Source of the DNA: Bacillota bacterium
GTDB taxonomy: Bacteria; Bacillota; Clostridia; Lachnospirales; Cellulosilyticaceae
Reading direction: 5' to 3'
DNA: 15,866 nt
NCBI GenBank assembly: GCA_023436395.1
Contig: JAEZJJ010000031.1
Span: forward strand, 1-15,866
The notes beneath the pieces were generated by a model. That model saw only the letters and a program-made list of their open reading frames with translations, searched no databases and was not told the origin of the DNA. Within the stretch, counting starts at the first letter, position 1. Every line of letters begins with the position of its first letter. Positions 7,825 to 14,468 of the stretch are shown one piece after another. The position numbers were made by a program, and so were the translations under genes.

Positions 7825-8814
7825 ATGTATGAAAACAAATCCGTACTTATAACTGGCGGTACAGGTTCATGGGGACATGAATTGGTAAAACAGCTTTTAG
7901 CAAGAAATCCTAAAGAAATACGTATTTTCTCTCGTGGAGAATTGGCACAGGTGAATATGCAACGCTTTTTTAATGAACCCAAGCTCAAATTTATTATAGG
8001 AGACATCAGAGATGAAAGTGCCCTTATAAAGGCCACTCAAAAAGTAGACTATGTTTTTCATTTAGCTGCCCTTAAACATGTTCCTATTTGTGAGGAACAC
8101 CCTCTAGAAGCAGTTAAAACTAACATTATGGGTACTCAAAATCTTATTAATGCCTGTATCCTAAACCACGTCAAAAAGGTGATTGATGTTTCTACTGATA
8201 AAGCTGTAGATTCCCTTAATTTATATGGTATGACTAAAGCTGTTGGTGAAAAGCTTATTATTCAAGCCAATCAATTAGATTCCGATACCCAATTTGTATG
8301 CATTCGTGGTGGTAATGTCTTAGGTTCTAATGGTAGTGTGGTTCCACTTTTTATGAATCAACTTCAAAAAAATAGACCCTTAACTATTACAAACCGTCAT
8401 ATGACCCGATACTTTATTACTCTCCCTGAGGCTATTAGTCTACTTTTTAAAGGCGTAGAAGCAAGCCATGGTGGTGAAACTTTTGTTATGCGCATGCCCT
8501 CCTACTATATACATGATATTGCACAAGTGATGATTCAAAATAGTAACTTTCCTGATACACCCATACAAGAAATCGGTATGAGGCCAGGTGAAAAACTTCA
8601 CGAAGTGCTTATTTCTGAACATGAAGCAACTCATACCTTTAAATATGATGATACCTACTATCTGATCATGCCTACTATTCCTATTGACGGCTTAGAAAAC
8701 TACTATCAAGATAAAGAGCTAGAAAAGGTTACCTTTACTGCCTATACTTCAAAAGATGAAGTGCTTGATGCCTCACATATACTCCCACTACTCAAAAAAG
8801 GTGGCTTTTATTAA
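7825..8814 (+). CDS. UDP-GlcNAc 4,6-dehydratase, CapE/WbjB/FlaA1 family (Polysacc_synt_2)
   Basis: 329 residues, typical length. Extended SDR features: VLITGGTGSWGHEL (7-20) dinucleotide loop, IFSRGELAQVNMQ (34-46), FIIGDIRDESAL (57-68), HLAALKHVPICEEHPLEAVKTN (79-100), STDKA (123-127), YGMTK with Y134 and K138, GSVVPLF, and RPGEKLHEVLISE near the C terminus. The family removes water from UDP-GlcNAc to give a 4-keto-6-deoxy sugar with C5 inverted; CapE/WbjB members also invert C3. Retention of Tyr in YxxxK is more FlaA1/PseB-like than CapE-like as I recall, so C3 epimerisation is uncertain. The Pse genes expected for pseudaminic acid are not in the window. Start ATG 7825 follows AGGTGA. Monocistronic between a sigma-K-like promoter and a strong terminator; first step of the proposed pathway. 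Confidence 0.88.
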   Translation: MYENKSVLITGGTGSWGHELVKQLLARNPKEIRIFSRGELAQVNMQRFFNEPKLKFIIGDIRDESALIKATQKVDYVFHLAALKHVPICEEHPLEAVKTNIMGTQNLINACILNHVKKVIDVSTDKAVDSLNLYGMTKAVGEKLIIQANQLDSDTQFVCIRGGNVLGSNGSVVPLFMNQLQKNRPLTITNRHMTRYFITLPEAISLLFKGVEASHGGETFVMRMPSYYIHDIAQVMIQNSNFPDTPIQEIGMRPGEKLHEVLISEHEATHTFKYDDTYYLIMPTIPIDGLENYYQDKELEKVTFTAYTSKDEVLDASHILPLLKKGGFY

Positions 8815-8827
8815 AACTTTTATTCTA

Positions 8828-8872
8828 AAAAACCTACCTATCCTTTGATGTAAAGATGATAGGTAGGTTTTT
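8828..8872. terminator. Bidirectional terminator between convergent units
   Basis: A perfect 15-bp stem, AAAAACCTACCTATC (8828-8842) with its complement (8858-8872), with a small nested CTTT/AAAG pairing in the loop. It ends in TTTTT in the plus direction, and its left arm supplies TTTTT in the minus direction. It therefore serves both the dehydratase gene and the minus-strand operon ending at 8878. Confidence 0.9.
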
Positions 8873-8877
8873 AGTCC

Positions 8878-9465
8878 CTACTCTCTATTTTTTAATTCAT
8901 AGCGTTCACTTTGCTTCGTATAATAATGTTTCATTATAATCTGCTGTAAGGCTAATTTATTTTCTAAAGTATCACTATCTTTTAAGAGATAAACAACTTG
9001 ATTTTCATCTACACATTTTATAATGCTGTCCCCCACTTCTTTATGTGTGACGAGATGGGCATCCATAAAAGTTAACCAAATTTGTTCTCCATTCAAAGTA
9101 ATCTCTTCCCATGGCCAAAATAATAGGGAGGGTTCATCATTGCCTAGAAACGATATCCCTAATCTACATATACAACCTATTAAAGGGTGCTGAGTGGCTA
9201 TAACAATATCGGGCCTTCCCAATTGCTCAATTTGGTATTTATAGCCCATACTATAACTAATATAATCTTCTTCCTCAGGATAATTCTTTTTGGCATAATA
9301 ATAAATCTCTGGTACTTGTTCCATCCAATTTTGATATTGGGAGCTATACCCCTGAAATACTCTTACTCTATAACCTTCCTCTAGTAAATCATGCACTAAT
9401 CTAATGAGTTCATTTTCCTTCTTTATATCTATAACGCTATATCCTAAGACAATATCAATGATCAT
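8878..9465 (-). CDS. Stand-alone N-terminal half of a GT-B glycosyltransferase
   Basis: 195 residues from ATG 9465, chosen because AGGTGAT lies 4 bases before it; a frame extension to 9492 has no ribosome site. It reads like the acceptor-side Rossmann half of a GT4 enzyme: IIDIVLGYSV strand, an amphipathic helix NELIRLVHDLLEEGYRVRVF (18-37), GRPDIVIATQHPL (83-95), SLLFWPWEEI (113-122) and DAHLVTHKEVGDSI (135-148), a typical domain-1 end. The donor-binding half with its E-x7-E motif is absent, and the chain ends about 50 residues later in a charged tail. Its start overlaps the last 11 bases of the upstream GT4 gene, so translation is coupled. It may form a split or regulatory partner of that enzyme, or be a truncated relic. 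Function not assigned. Confidence 0.62.
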   Translation of the reverse strand: MIIDIVLGYSVIDIKKENELIRLVHDLLEEGYRVRVFQGYSSQYQNWMEQVPEIYYYAKKNYPEEEDYISYSMGYKYQIEQLGRPDIVIATQHPLIGCICRLGISFLGNDEPSLLFWPWEEITLNGEQIWLTFMDAHLVTHKEVGDSIIKCVDENQVVYLLKDSDTLENKLALQQIIMKHYYTKQSERYELKNRE

Positions 9466-10528
9466 CCGTATCACCTGCTCTCCTATACCCATTAAGTGTT
9501 ATAAGCATGCGATCTATCACTTTTTCTTCATCAAATCTTTCTAAACTAAGGGCGGCTTTTTGCACCTGCCTTTGTAGTTCTTCCTCACTTAAAGCTATGA
9601 TTTTCTCTAATGCCTGTGTATAAGCCTCTACATCTCCAGTGGGTACCAGCCACCCATTATCAGAGTTAATAATCGTTTGAGGTCCTCCACAAGCTGTTGA
9701 AATAACAGGTATCCCCCTTGAAATAGCTTCTACTAATACCATACCAAAACTTTCAAAATCTGATGCCAGTAACAAAGCCTTGCAGCTTTTAATTTCTTCC
9801 CAAGGATTTTTAACAAATCCCTTGAGCGTCACCTTACTTTGAAGATTTAAGGTTTGAATAAGCTCCTTAACCTCCGCCACACAAGTTCCATTCCCATATA
9901 AGTCTAGATGCCAATCCACTTTTAGTCTCATCAATGCTGATAGTAAAAGATCTAAACGTTTTCCAGGTATCTCTACTCTTCCTATATAAACAAAATGGTT
10001 CTCCTTACTAATAGAAATAGGTTTCACCTTTAAACAAACTGGATTTCCTACCCATGTTATATTTTCTGACCTTTTAGTAATTTGGACTATGCCATAGGCA
10101 ATTTCTTCAGAAATACACCAATGCCAATCTGCATAATGAAGATGTCTTGTGTTATCAAATATCATAAGTTGCATATGAAGCCAAGATATAATAGGTATTT
10201 TCGAATTTTGGGGTATACAAAATCGACTATATAAAGTAGTCCACGGCGTATAAGCTCCTACTATAATATCTGGATATCCTATTTTCCCTAAAAGCCTATT
10301 GAGTCCCCGGACACGACACATAACACGACTTACCCCAAATACCGTGCGATGCTTATCATAATAATGAACTCTTGGAAGTTCCTTTTCCCATTCTGTTTCT
10401 AAACTTGGCTCTGCTAGGAGTACAGTAGTTTCAACCCCTCTTCTTTCTAAAGCTTTAACCACTTGGGTGACAACTGATTCAACTCCTCCTTGCCCTTCTA
10501 AATACTCTAACACAAAATAAATCTCCAT
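9455..10528 (-). CDS. GT4 family glycosyltransferase
   Basis: 357 residues with a complete GT-B layout. The N-terminal domain has GQGGVESVVTQVVKALERRG (12-31), YPDIIVGAYTPW (85-96) and IISWLHMQ (113-120). The C-terminal donor domain has FVYIGRVEIPGKRLDLLLSA (179-198), LKGFVKNPWEEI (235-246) and DFESFGMVLVEAISRGIPVIST (257-278), with the retaining E-x7-E pair at 259 and 267, then GWLVPTGDVEAYTQAL. It resembles WaaB-like retaining transferases; donor and acceptor are unknown. Start ATG 10528 follows TAGGAGGGT, 12 bases after the stop of the previous gene. Middle gene of a three-gene minus-strand operon. Cytoplasmic, no membrane span. Confidence 0.88.
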   Translation of the reverse strand: MEIYFVLEYLEGQGGVESVVTQVVKALERRGVETTVLLAEPSLETEWEKELPRVHYYDKHRTVFGVSRVMCRVRGLNRLLGKIGYPDIIVGAYTPWTTLYSRFCIPQNSKIPIISWLHMQLMIFDNTRHLHYADWHWCISEEIAYGIVQITKRSENITWVGNPVCLKVKPISISKENHFVYIGRVEIPGKRLDLLLSALMRLKVDWHLDLYGNGTCVAEVKELIQTLNLQSKVTLKGFVKNPWEEIKSCKALLLASDFESFGMVLVEAISRGIPVISTACGGPQTIINSDNGWLVPTGDVEAYTQALEKIIALSEEELQRQVQKAALSLERFDEEKVIDRMLITLNGYRRAGDTDDH

Positions 10529-10540
10529 CCTTTTACCCTC

Positions 10541-11620
10541 CTACTCTCCTCTATTCAATTGAAGTGTTTGGAAAAACCTTGTATTTTGTTGAACAGATTC
10601 ATTATAAGGAACATATTTGGCTGCTTGTTGATTATGATAAATAGATTTTTCTATGTCACCTATTTGATAATAACACACACATAATTCCAAATGAGGTCTC
10701 CAAGTCCAATACTCTGGACTAATAAACCCTGACGATGTCTCAGGCATTTTAGCACTCAAGATACTGTTATACCAAAAAATAGCTTCTTGAATTTTTTTTT
10801 CTTTTTGAAAAGTACCAGCAATACGATAGATGACTTCTGCCCTAGGTGGCACACATTCAAAAGATTCATATAGAATTTTCCTTGCTCTTTGAAGTTCTCC
10901 CTTTGCTTCATAACAATCCCCTATTTTACAATAGGCATCTATAATATCTTCTATCCATGCAGGTCCCTTTACGAAACCCTCTAGCACTTCGATAGCTTCA
11001 TCAAATAATCTATGATAATAAAGTTCTTTGCCATAATAACATATATCTCTAGTAGAAAGTTGTATACCTTCACTCAATTTCTTTCTATAAATTTTAAGAT
11101 TACGATCACTGATTCCATGTACTCTTTTATGTGTTACTGCAATGTCTGCATCTAACGTATTGCCCTGGGTTCCTATATATTCATGTATAAACCCTACCCA
11201 CTTAAAATTTTTGGACCTTTTCACCAGTCTTTCTCTTCTAAAAACTAATGTTGGATTCCCATCGCTATCAGAGGCATAATGATACTTAAAGGTCACACAA
11301 TTTACTTCTGGGCTTAAGGTTCTTTTAAGCTCCTTTAGTTTATTAGCATCTTCTTCTAAAAGAATATCATCTGCATCTAACCACAAAATATAATCTTTAG
11401 TAGCTTTGCTAAAAGAAAAATTTCTTGCTGCTCCAAAATCATCTCTCCACTTATAATCAAAAATTCTATTCGTATAGGCTGCTACAATTTCTTTAGTTTG
11501 ATCTGTTGAACCTGTATCTACAATATTAATTTCATCTACTACATTCTTTACAGACTCTAAACACTGCCCTATCATTGTCTGCTCATTTTTAACAATCATG
11601 CATAAACTTATGGTAATCAA
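10541..11620 (-). CDS. GT2 glycosyltransferase with TPR-like C-terminal half
   Basis: 359 residues. The N-terminal GT-A domain is classical for SunS-like GT2 enzymes: ISLCMIVKNEQTMIGQCLESV (4-24), IVDTGSTDQT (33-42), FGAARNFSF (62-70) and ILWLDADDILLEED (78-91), where DADD is the metal/nucleotide site; WVGFIHEYIG completes the domain. From about residue 195, repeated helices of TPR type follow (YYHRLFDEAIEVLEGF, DCYEAKGELQRARKILYES, YYQIGDIEKSIYHNQQAAKYVP). Start is TTG 11620 behind AGGGTGGG. First gene of the minus-strand operon. Compared with the architecture-sharing protein at 924-2015, this copy has the canonical DADD instead of DLDE, so the two probably differ in substrate. Confidence 0.9.
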   Translation of the reverse strand: MITISLCMIVKNEQTMIGQCLESVKNVVDEINIVDTGSTDQTKEIVAAYTNRIFDYKWRDDFGAARNFSFSKATKDYILWLDADDILLEEDANKLKELKRTLSPEVNCVTFKYHYASDSDGNPTLVFRRERLVKRSKNFKWVGFIHEYIGTQGNTLDADIAVTHKRVHGISDRNLKIYRKKLSEGIQLSTRDICYYGKELYYHRLFDEAIEVLEGFVKGPAWIEDIIDAYCKIGDCYEAKGELQRARKILYESFECVPPRAEVIYRIAGTFQKEKKIQEAIFWYNSILSAKMPETSSGFISPEYWTWRPHLELCVCYYQIGDIEKSIYHNQQAAKYVPYNESVQQNTRFFQTLQLNRGE

Positions 11621-11649
11621 TATAATCCCACCCTATGCTTTATCTCATA

Positions 11650-11679
11650 CATTATATGTATTAATCATCACTATCATGA
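11650..11679 (-). promoter_or_regulatory. Possible sigma-E-like promoter for the second glycosyltransferase operon
   Basis: On the minus strand TCATGAT (11679-11673) is followed after 14 bases by CATATAAT (11658-11651). This is near the sigma-E pattern (KMATATT, about 14 bases, CATACANT), with two mismatches in the -35 element and one in the -10. It lies 30 bases before the TTG start. Suggestive only in such AT-rich DNA. Confidence 0.3.
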
Positions 11680-11798
11680 ATATATAAAAATTTATAATAT
11701 ATAATTGTTTTTTGAAATCTATCCTTAAGAACTAAAGACTTCTTTTCCGCAATGTGTTAAAATAGATATAAATATACCGATTCAGGGAGGTACTCATT

Positions 11799-12257
11799 TT
11801 GGAAATTGAACGTAAATTCTTAGTAAATAACTACCCTTTATTAGAAACTTATCCTTGTAAAAATATTAAACAAGCCTATGTTTCTACTGATCCCGTGATA
11901 AGAATCCGTGAAATGGGCGAACTGTATTTTCTTACTGTCAAATCACAAGGTCATATGGTTAGAGAAGAATTTGAAATGCCCATTACAAAAGAACAATTTG
12001 AATCACTTTATACCAAAGTAGATACTTCACCCATTGAAAAAACACGCTATTTTATCCCTTTAGACAATCATTTAACTGCCGAACTAGATATTTATAAGGG
12101 ACACTTAGAAGGTTTATGCACTGTAGAAGTGGAATTTACCTCTGTGGCTGCTGCTGATTCTTTTAAGGCTCCTCAATGGTTTGGAAAAGATATTACCTTA
12201 GATAATCGCTATAAAAACAATAATCTAGCTACCTATGGTATTCCTATAGAAGAATAA
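11799..12257 (+). CDS. CYTH domain protein, probable inorganic triphosphatase
   Basis: 152 residues. It opens with MEIERKFLV, the ExExK signature (E2, E4, K6) of CYTH/triphosphate tunnel metalloenzymes. Charged residues expected to line the tunnel follow: VIRIREMGELYFLTVKSQG (basic), REEFEMPI, KTRYFIP, AELDIYKG, CTVEVEF (acidic metal ligands) and a late DNRYKNNNLATYG. The family hydrolyses triphosphate groups (tripolyphosphate, ATP or ThTP depending on member) with Mg or Mn; a short clostridial member (CthTTM) of about this size is a known tripolyphosphatase. Start is TTG 11799, eight bases after AGGGAGG. Single-gene unit with its own terminator; I could not identify a promoter in 11621-11798. 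No obvious link to the glycan genes. Confidence 0.88.
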   Translation: MEIERKFLVNNYPLLETYPCKNIKQAYVSTDPVIRIREMGELYFLTVKSQGHMVREEFEMPITKEQFESLYTKVDTSPIEKTRYFIPLDNHLTAELDIYKGHLEGLCTVEVEFTSVAAADSFKAPQWFGKDITLDNRYKNNNLATYGIPIEE

Positions 12258-12275
12258 AGGAAGACTATCCATACT

Positions 12276-12327
12276 AAAAATGAGGATACTCAGACTAATC
12301 ACGATTACTCTAAGTATCCTCATTTTT
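12276..12327 (+). terminator. Terminator of the CYTH gene
   Basis: Perfect 15-bp stem AAAAATGAGGATACT (12276-12290) with 12313-12327 around a 22-base loop, ending in TTTTT, 18 bases after the stop codon. The A-rich left arm also makes it usable in the opposite direction. Confidence 0.88.
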
Positions 12328-12371
12328 AACGTTTACCTATTCTCTTTTTAGTTAATACTTTTAAAGTACAT

Positions 12372-12412
12372 AAAAACACCTGTATAGCTACTATAACTAT
12401 ACAGGTGTTTTT
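12372..12412 (-). terminator. Terminator of the tRNA-Gly/Arg/Gln operon
   Basis: Perfect 16-bp stem AAAAACACCTGTATAG (12372-12387) with 12397-12412 and a 9-base loop. On the minus strand it follows tRNA-Gln by 4 bases and ends in TTTTT. It faces the CYTH gene terminator, so the two converging units are separated by back-to-back hairpins. Confidence 0.88.
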
Positions 12413-12416
12413 ATTA

Positions 12417-12488
12417 CAGGGCTAGGAGGATTCGAACCTCCGAATGCAGGAATCAAAATCCTGTGCCTTACCGCTTGGCGATAACCCT
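12417..12488 (-). tRNA. tRNA-Gln (anticodon TTG)
   Basis: Cloverleaf read on the minus strand: acceptor AGGGTTA pairs with TAGCCCT (one G-T pair), the D-arm region is CGCCAAGCGGTAAGGC, the anticodon stem CAGGA/TCCTG holds loop TTTTGAT (anticodon TTG at 12456-12454), and the T loop is GGTTCGAATCC. CCA is not encoded. Third gene of a three-tRNA unit, 5 bases after tRNA-Arg. Confidence 0.96.
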
Positions 12489-12493
12489 ATATA

Positions 12494-12567
<74 letters not shown>

Positions 12568-12572
12568 ATAAG

Positions 12573-12643
12573 AGCGGGTGATGGGAATCGAACCCACGTG
12601 GCCAGCTTGGAAGGCTGGAGTTCTACCATTGAACTACACCCGC
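12573..12643 (-). tRNA. tRNA-Gly (anticodon TCC)
   Basis: Minus strand: acceptor GCGGGTG/CACCCGC with discriminator T, D arm GTTCAATGGTAGAAC, anticodon stem CCAGC/GCTGG with loop CTTCCAA (anticodon TCC), T arm GTGGGTTCGATTCCCAT. No encoded CCA. First tRNA of the unit, about 75 bases downstream of a strong promoter. Confidence 0.97.
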
Positions 12644-12719
12644 TAATTGCTTTAAAAAAAGCCATTAATCTTTGTGTTTATCGACGTTTTTATCTGTTCA
12701 GCGCCGACTGACAAAATGT

Positions 12720-12748
12720 ATTATACCGAACTTCTTTGCATACGTCAA
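12720..12748 (-). promoter_or_regulatory. Sigma-A promoter of the tRNA operon
   Basis: On the minus strand TTGACG (12748-12743) and a perfect TATAAT (12725-12720) are separated by 17 bases. Near-consensus, as expected for a stable-RNA operon. Confidence 0.9.
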
Positions 12749-12775
12749 CACTTTTTCTTGGTTTTTTTGCTTTTT

Positions 12776-13327
12776 TTATTTAAACCGATTCTGATAGGCT
12801 ATTGGATGGGAACGCACCTGCCCTTTTTCAATCATTTGTAAAATTGAGCTTTCTTGTATCTGGCCTTTTTCAACCTGTATGATACCATAAGAAGGATGAG
12901 GATAATCCCTAGGTAGACTTATGCTACCTGGATTCATTACTAATATTCCCTGTATCTTAGCAAGATATGCACTATGGGAATGGCCACATAGTGCTACCTG
13001 TGCATCATGAGCTAAAGCATCTATAGCAAGTTCTTCATAGTCTCCCCATTTTATAAGATAACGATGTCCATGGGTGACAAAGAAATTTACCCCTTCTATA
13101 GTAACTACTTTAGAAAGATCTTCTAAGCAGGTCCTACTATCACAATTACCACTTACCCCATATACTGAAACTTCTGGATAAAGTTGTTGCAATCTTTCTG
13201 CATCCTGTAAATGATCGCCACAGTGTATAATAGCACCTAAACCATAGTTCTTTATTTGATTGATAACTCCTATTGCAGGAGCAATATTTCTATGGGTGTC
13301 ACTTATTATTAAGACCTTTTGCATCAC
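12776..13327 (-). CDS. YfcE/MJ0936-type metallophosphoesterase
   Basis: 183 residues. All calcineurin-like metal motifs are present: SDTHRN (9-14), HCGDH (35-39), GNCD (60-63), THGH (85-88) and GHSH (115-118), followed by NPGSISLPR, a hallmark of the YfcE/MJ0936 family. Members are Mn-dependent phosphodiesterases in vitro; the physiological substrate is generally unknown. The frame begins with GTG 13327, whose G is also the last base of the rdgB stop codon; an ATG is the very next codon (13324), and either can be used. Translation is coupled to rdgB. The pairing with rdgB is, as I recall, common in Clostridia. No clear terminator before the tRNA promoter downstream. Confidence 0.92.
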   Translation of the reverse strand: MMQKVLIISDTHRNIAPAIGVINQIKNYGLGAIIHCGDHLQDAERLQQLYPEVSVYGVSGNCDSRTCLEDLSKVVTIEGVNFFVTHGHRYLIKWGDYEELAIDALAHDAQVALCGHSHSAYLAKIQGILVMNPGSISLPRDYPHPSYGIIQVEKGQIQESSILQMIEKGQVRSHPIAYQNRFK

Positions 13328-13920
13328 TACATAACCCCTTTTAAGAGCTCTTTAATCCTTCGAAGAGCCTTTCCTCGATGACTAATCTCATTTTTTTGTT
13401 CACTACTCATCTCTGCAGTGCAAAGATTATATTCAGGTACAAAGAAAATAGGATCATATCCAAAGCCATTTTCACCTCTGGCCTCATCACTAATATAGCC
13501 TTCTATTGTCTCTCTCACTACCTGTGTGTCTATTTCTTTCCCTGCAATAGCCATGGCACATACAAAACGAGCTGTTCTTTTATCCTTAGGTACTTCCTTT
13601 AATTTATCAAGGATTATTTGATTTTTAAGGGCATAGGGTGTATCCTTCCCTAGGTACCTTGCAGAATAAACGCCTGGTTCCTTATTGAGGTAATCAATTT
13701 CTAGTCCTGAGTCATCTGCCAAAATAATAGCATCCGTATAAGCTTTTAAAGCTTCAGCTTTAATAATAGCATTTTCTTCAAAAGTGGTCCCATTTTCTTC
13801 AATCTCCCTATCTAAACCAGCTTCTCCCATGGTTAGGACTTCACACTCTAATTCATGCAGCATCTCTTTAATCTCAACTACTTTCCCTTTATTTTGAGTG
13901 GCTACTATAATTGTTTTCAT
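13327..13920 (-). CDS. rdgB: XTP/dITP diphosphatase (RdgB/HAM1 family)
   Basis: 197 residues from ATG 13920, which follows AGGAG by 9 bases; a frame extension to 13950 gives a poorer ribosome site. The enzyme hydrolyses dITP, XTP and ITP to monophosphates, keeping deaminated purines out of nucleic acids. Signature blocks: ATQNKGKVVEIKEM (7-20) phosphate-binding, ENGTTFEENAIIKA (42-55), ADDSGLEID (68-76), PGVYSARY (82-89), GENGFGYDPIF (149-159) and SHRGKAL (180-186). All are intact. It lies behind the cheW terminator hairpin with no clear promoter in the short gap, so its expression may rely on read-through or on a promoter I do not recognise. Confidence 0.96.
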   Translation of the reverse strand: MKTIIVATQNKGKVVEIKEMLHELECEVLTMGEAGLDREIEENGTTFEENAIIKAEALKAYTDAIILADDSGLEIDYLNKEPGVYSARYLGKDTPYALKNQIILDKLKEVPKDKRTARFVCAMAIAGKEIDTQVVRETIEGYISDEARGENGFGYDPIFFVPEYNLCTAEMSSEQKNEISHRGKALRRIKELLKGVM

Positions 13921-13966
13921 CTTCATTTTCTCCTGCTTTTTTTTAATCATCTCTTGTTTTTATATA

Positions 13967-13996
13967 AAAGAAAAGGAGGTTTTCCTCCTTTTCTTT
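13967..13996. terminator. Symmetric hairpin between cheW and rdgB
   Basis: A perfect 13-bp stem (13967-13979 with 13984-13996) with a four-base loop (TTTT on the plus strand). On the minus strand it begins inside the cheW stop codon and continues into TTTTATATAAAAA, so it should end or attenuate the prfB-cheW transcript. Its arms contain an AGGAGG/CCTCCT pair, but no start codon follows that a ribosome could use. Confidence 0.75.
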
Positions 13997-14453
13997 AACT
14001 TATCTCTTCATTTTTGAGAAGCTTCCCCTCTTGCTCTTCTAGAAGTAGGTCTACATTAAAGATCAGAATCATCCTATCCTCTCGCTTTATAACGCCTTCA
14101 ATATATTTACTCTCATGCTTGCGAAGCATTTCTGGCGTAAGCTCTATTTCTTCTTCTGTCATATTCAGTATTTCACAAACACTATCTACCATAAATCCTA
14201 CTTTTACTTTATCCAAATTCATTAAAATAAATTTAGACTCTTCTACTTTTTCATTAGGCACCAAATGCAGTCTCTCTCTTAAGTTAAAAATTGGATAAAT
14301 AGTACCTCTTACATTAATAATTCCTTCAATGTATTTCGGCACATCTGGAACCTTTCTTACAGGTTCATAATTTCCTATTTCTAGAATCTTCATGATGTCA
14401 ATACCATATTCCTGATCAAGCAATTTAAAGACTACAATTTGTTTTGCTGCCAT
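13995..14453 (-). CDS. cheW: CheW chemotaxis coupling protein
   Basis: 152 residues, a single CheW domain (SH3-like beta barrel pair) with no kinase or receiver part. Visible blocks: QIVVFKLLDQEYGIDIMKILEI (5-26), VRKVPDVPKYIEGIINVRGTIYPIFNLRERL (32-62) and ILMNLDKVKVGFMVDSVCEIL (76-96), with the conserved IEGIINVRG motif and C-terminal ILIFNVDLLL. CheW links methyl-accepting chemotaxis receptors to the CheA kinase at the inner face of the membrane. Start ATG 14453 follows GGGGAGG. It lies 15 bases after prfB and is probably co-transcribed with it; no other chemotaxis gene is present, so this is an isolated cheW copy. Confidence 0.95.
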   Translation of the reverse strand: MAAKQIVVFKLLDQEYGIDIMKILEIGNYEPVRKVPDVPKYIEGIINVRGTIYPIFNLRERLHLVPNEKVEESKFILMNLDKVKVGFMVDSVCEILNMTEEEIELTPEMLRKHESKYIEGVIKREDRMILIFNVDLLLEEQEGKLLKNEEIS

Positions 14454-14468
14454 AATAGTGCCTCCCCA

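Noticed and set aside
11646..11654. CATACATTA on the plus strand as a sporulation promoter for the CYTH gene
   Set aside because: No AC or sigma-E-like -35 at legal spacing, and it would leave a leader of over 130 bases; it overlaps the minus-strand candidate promoter and is expected by chance in AT-rich DNA.
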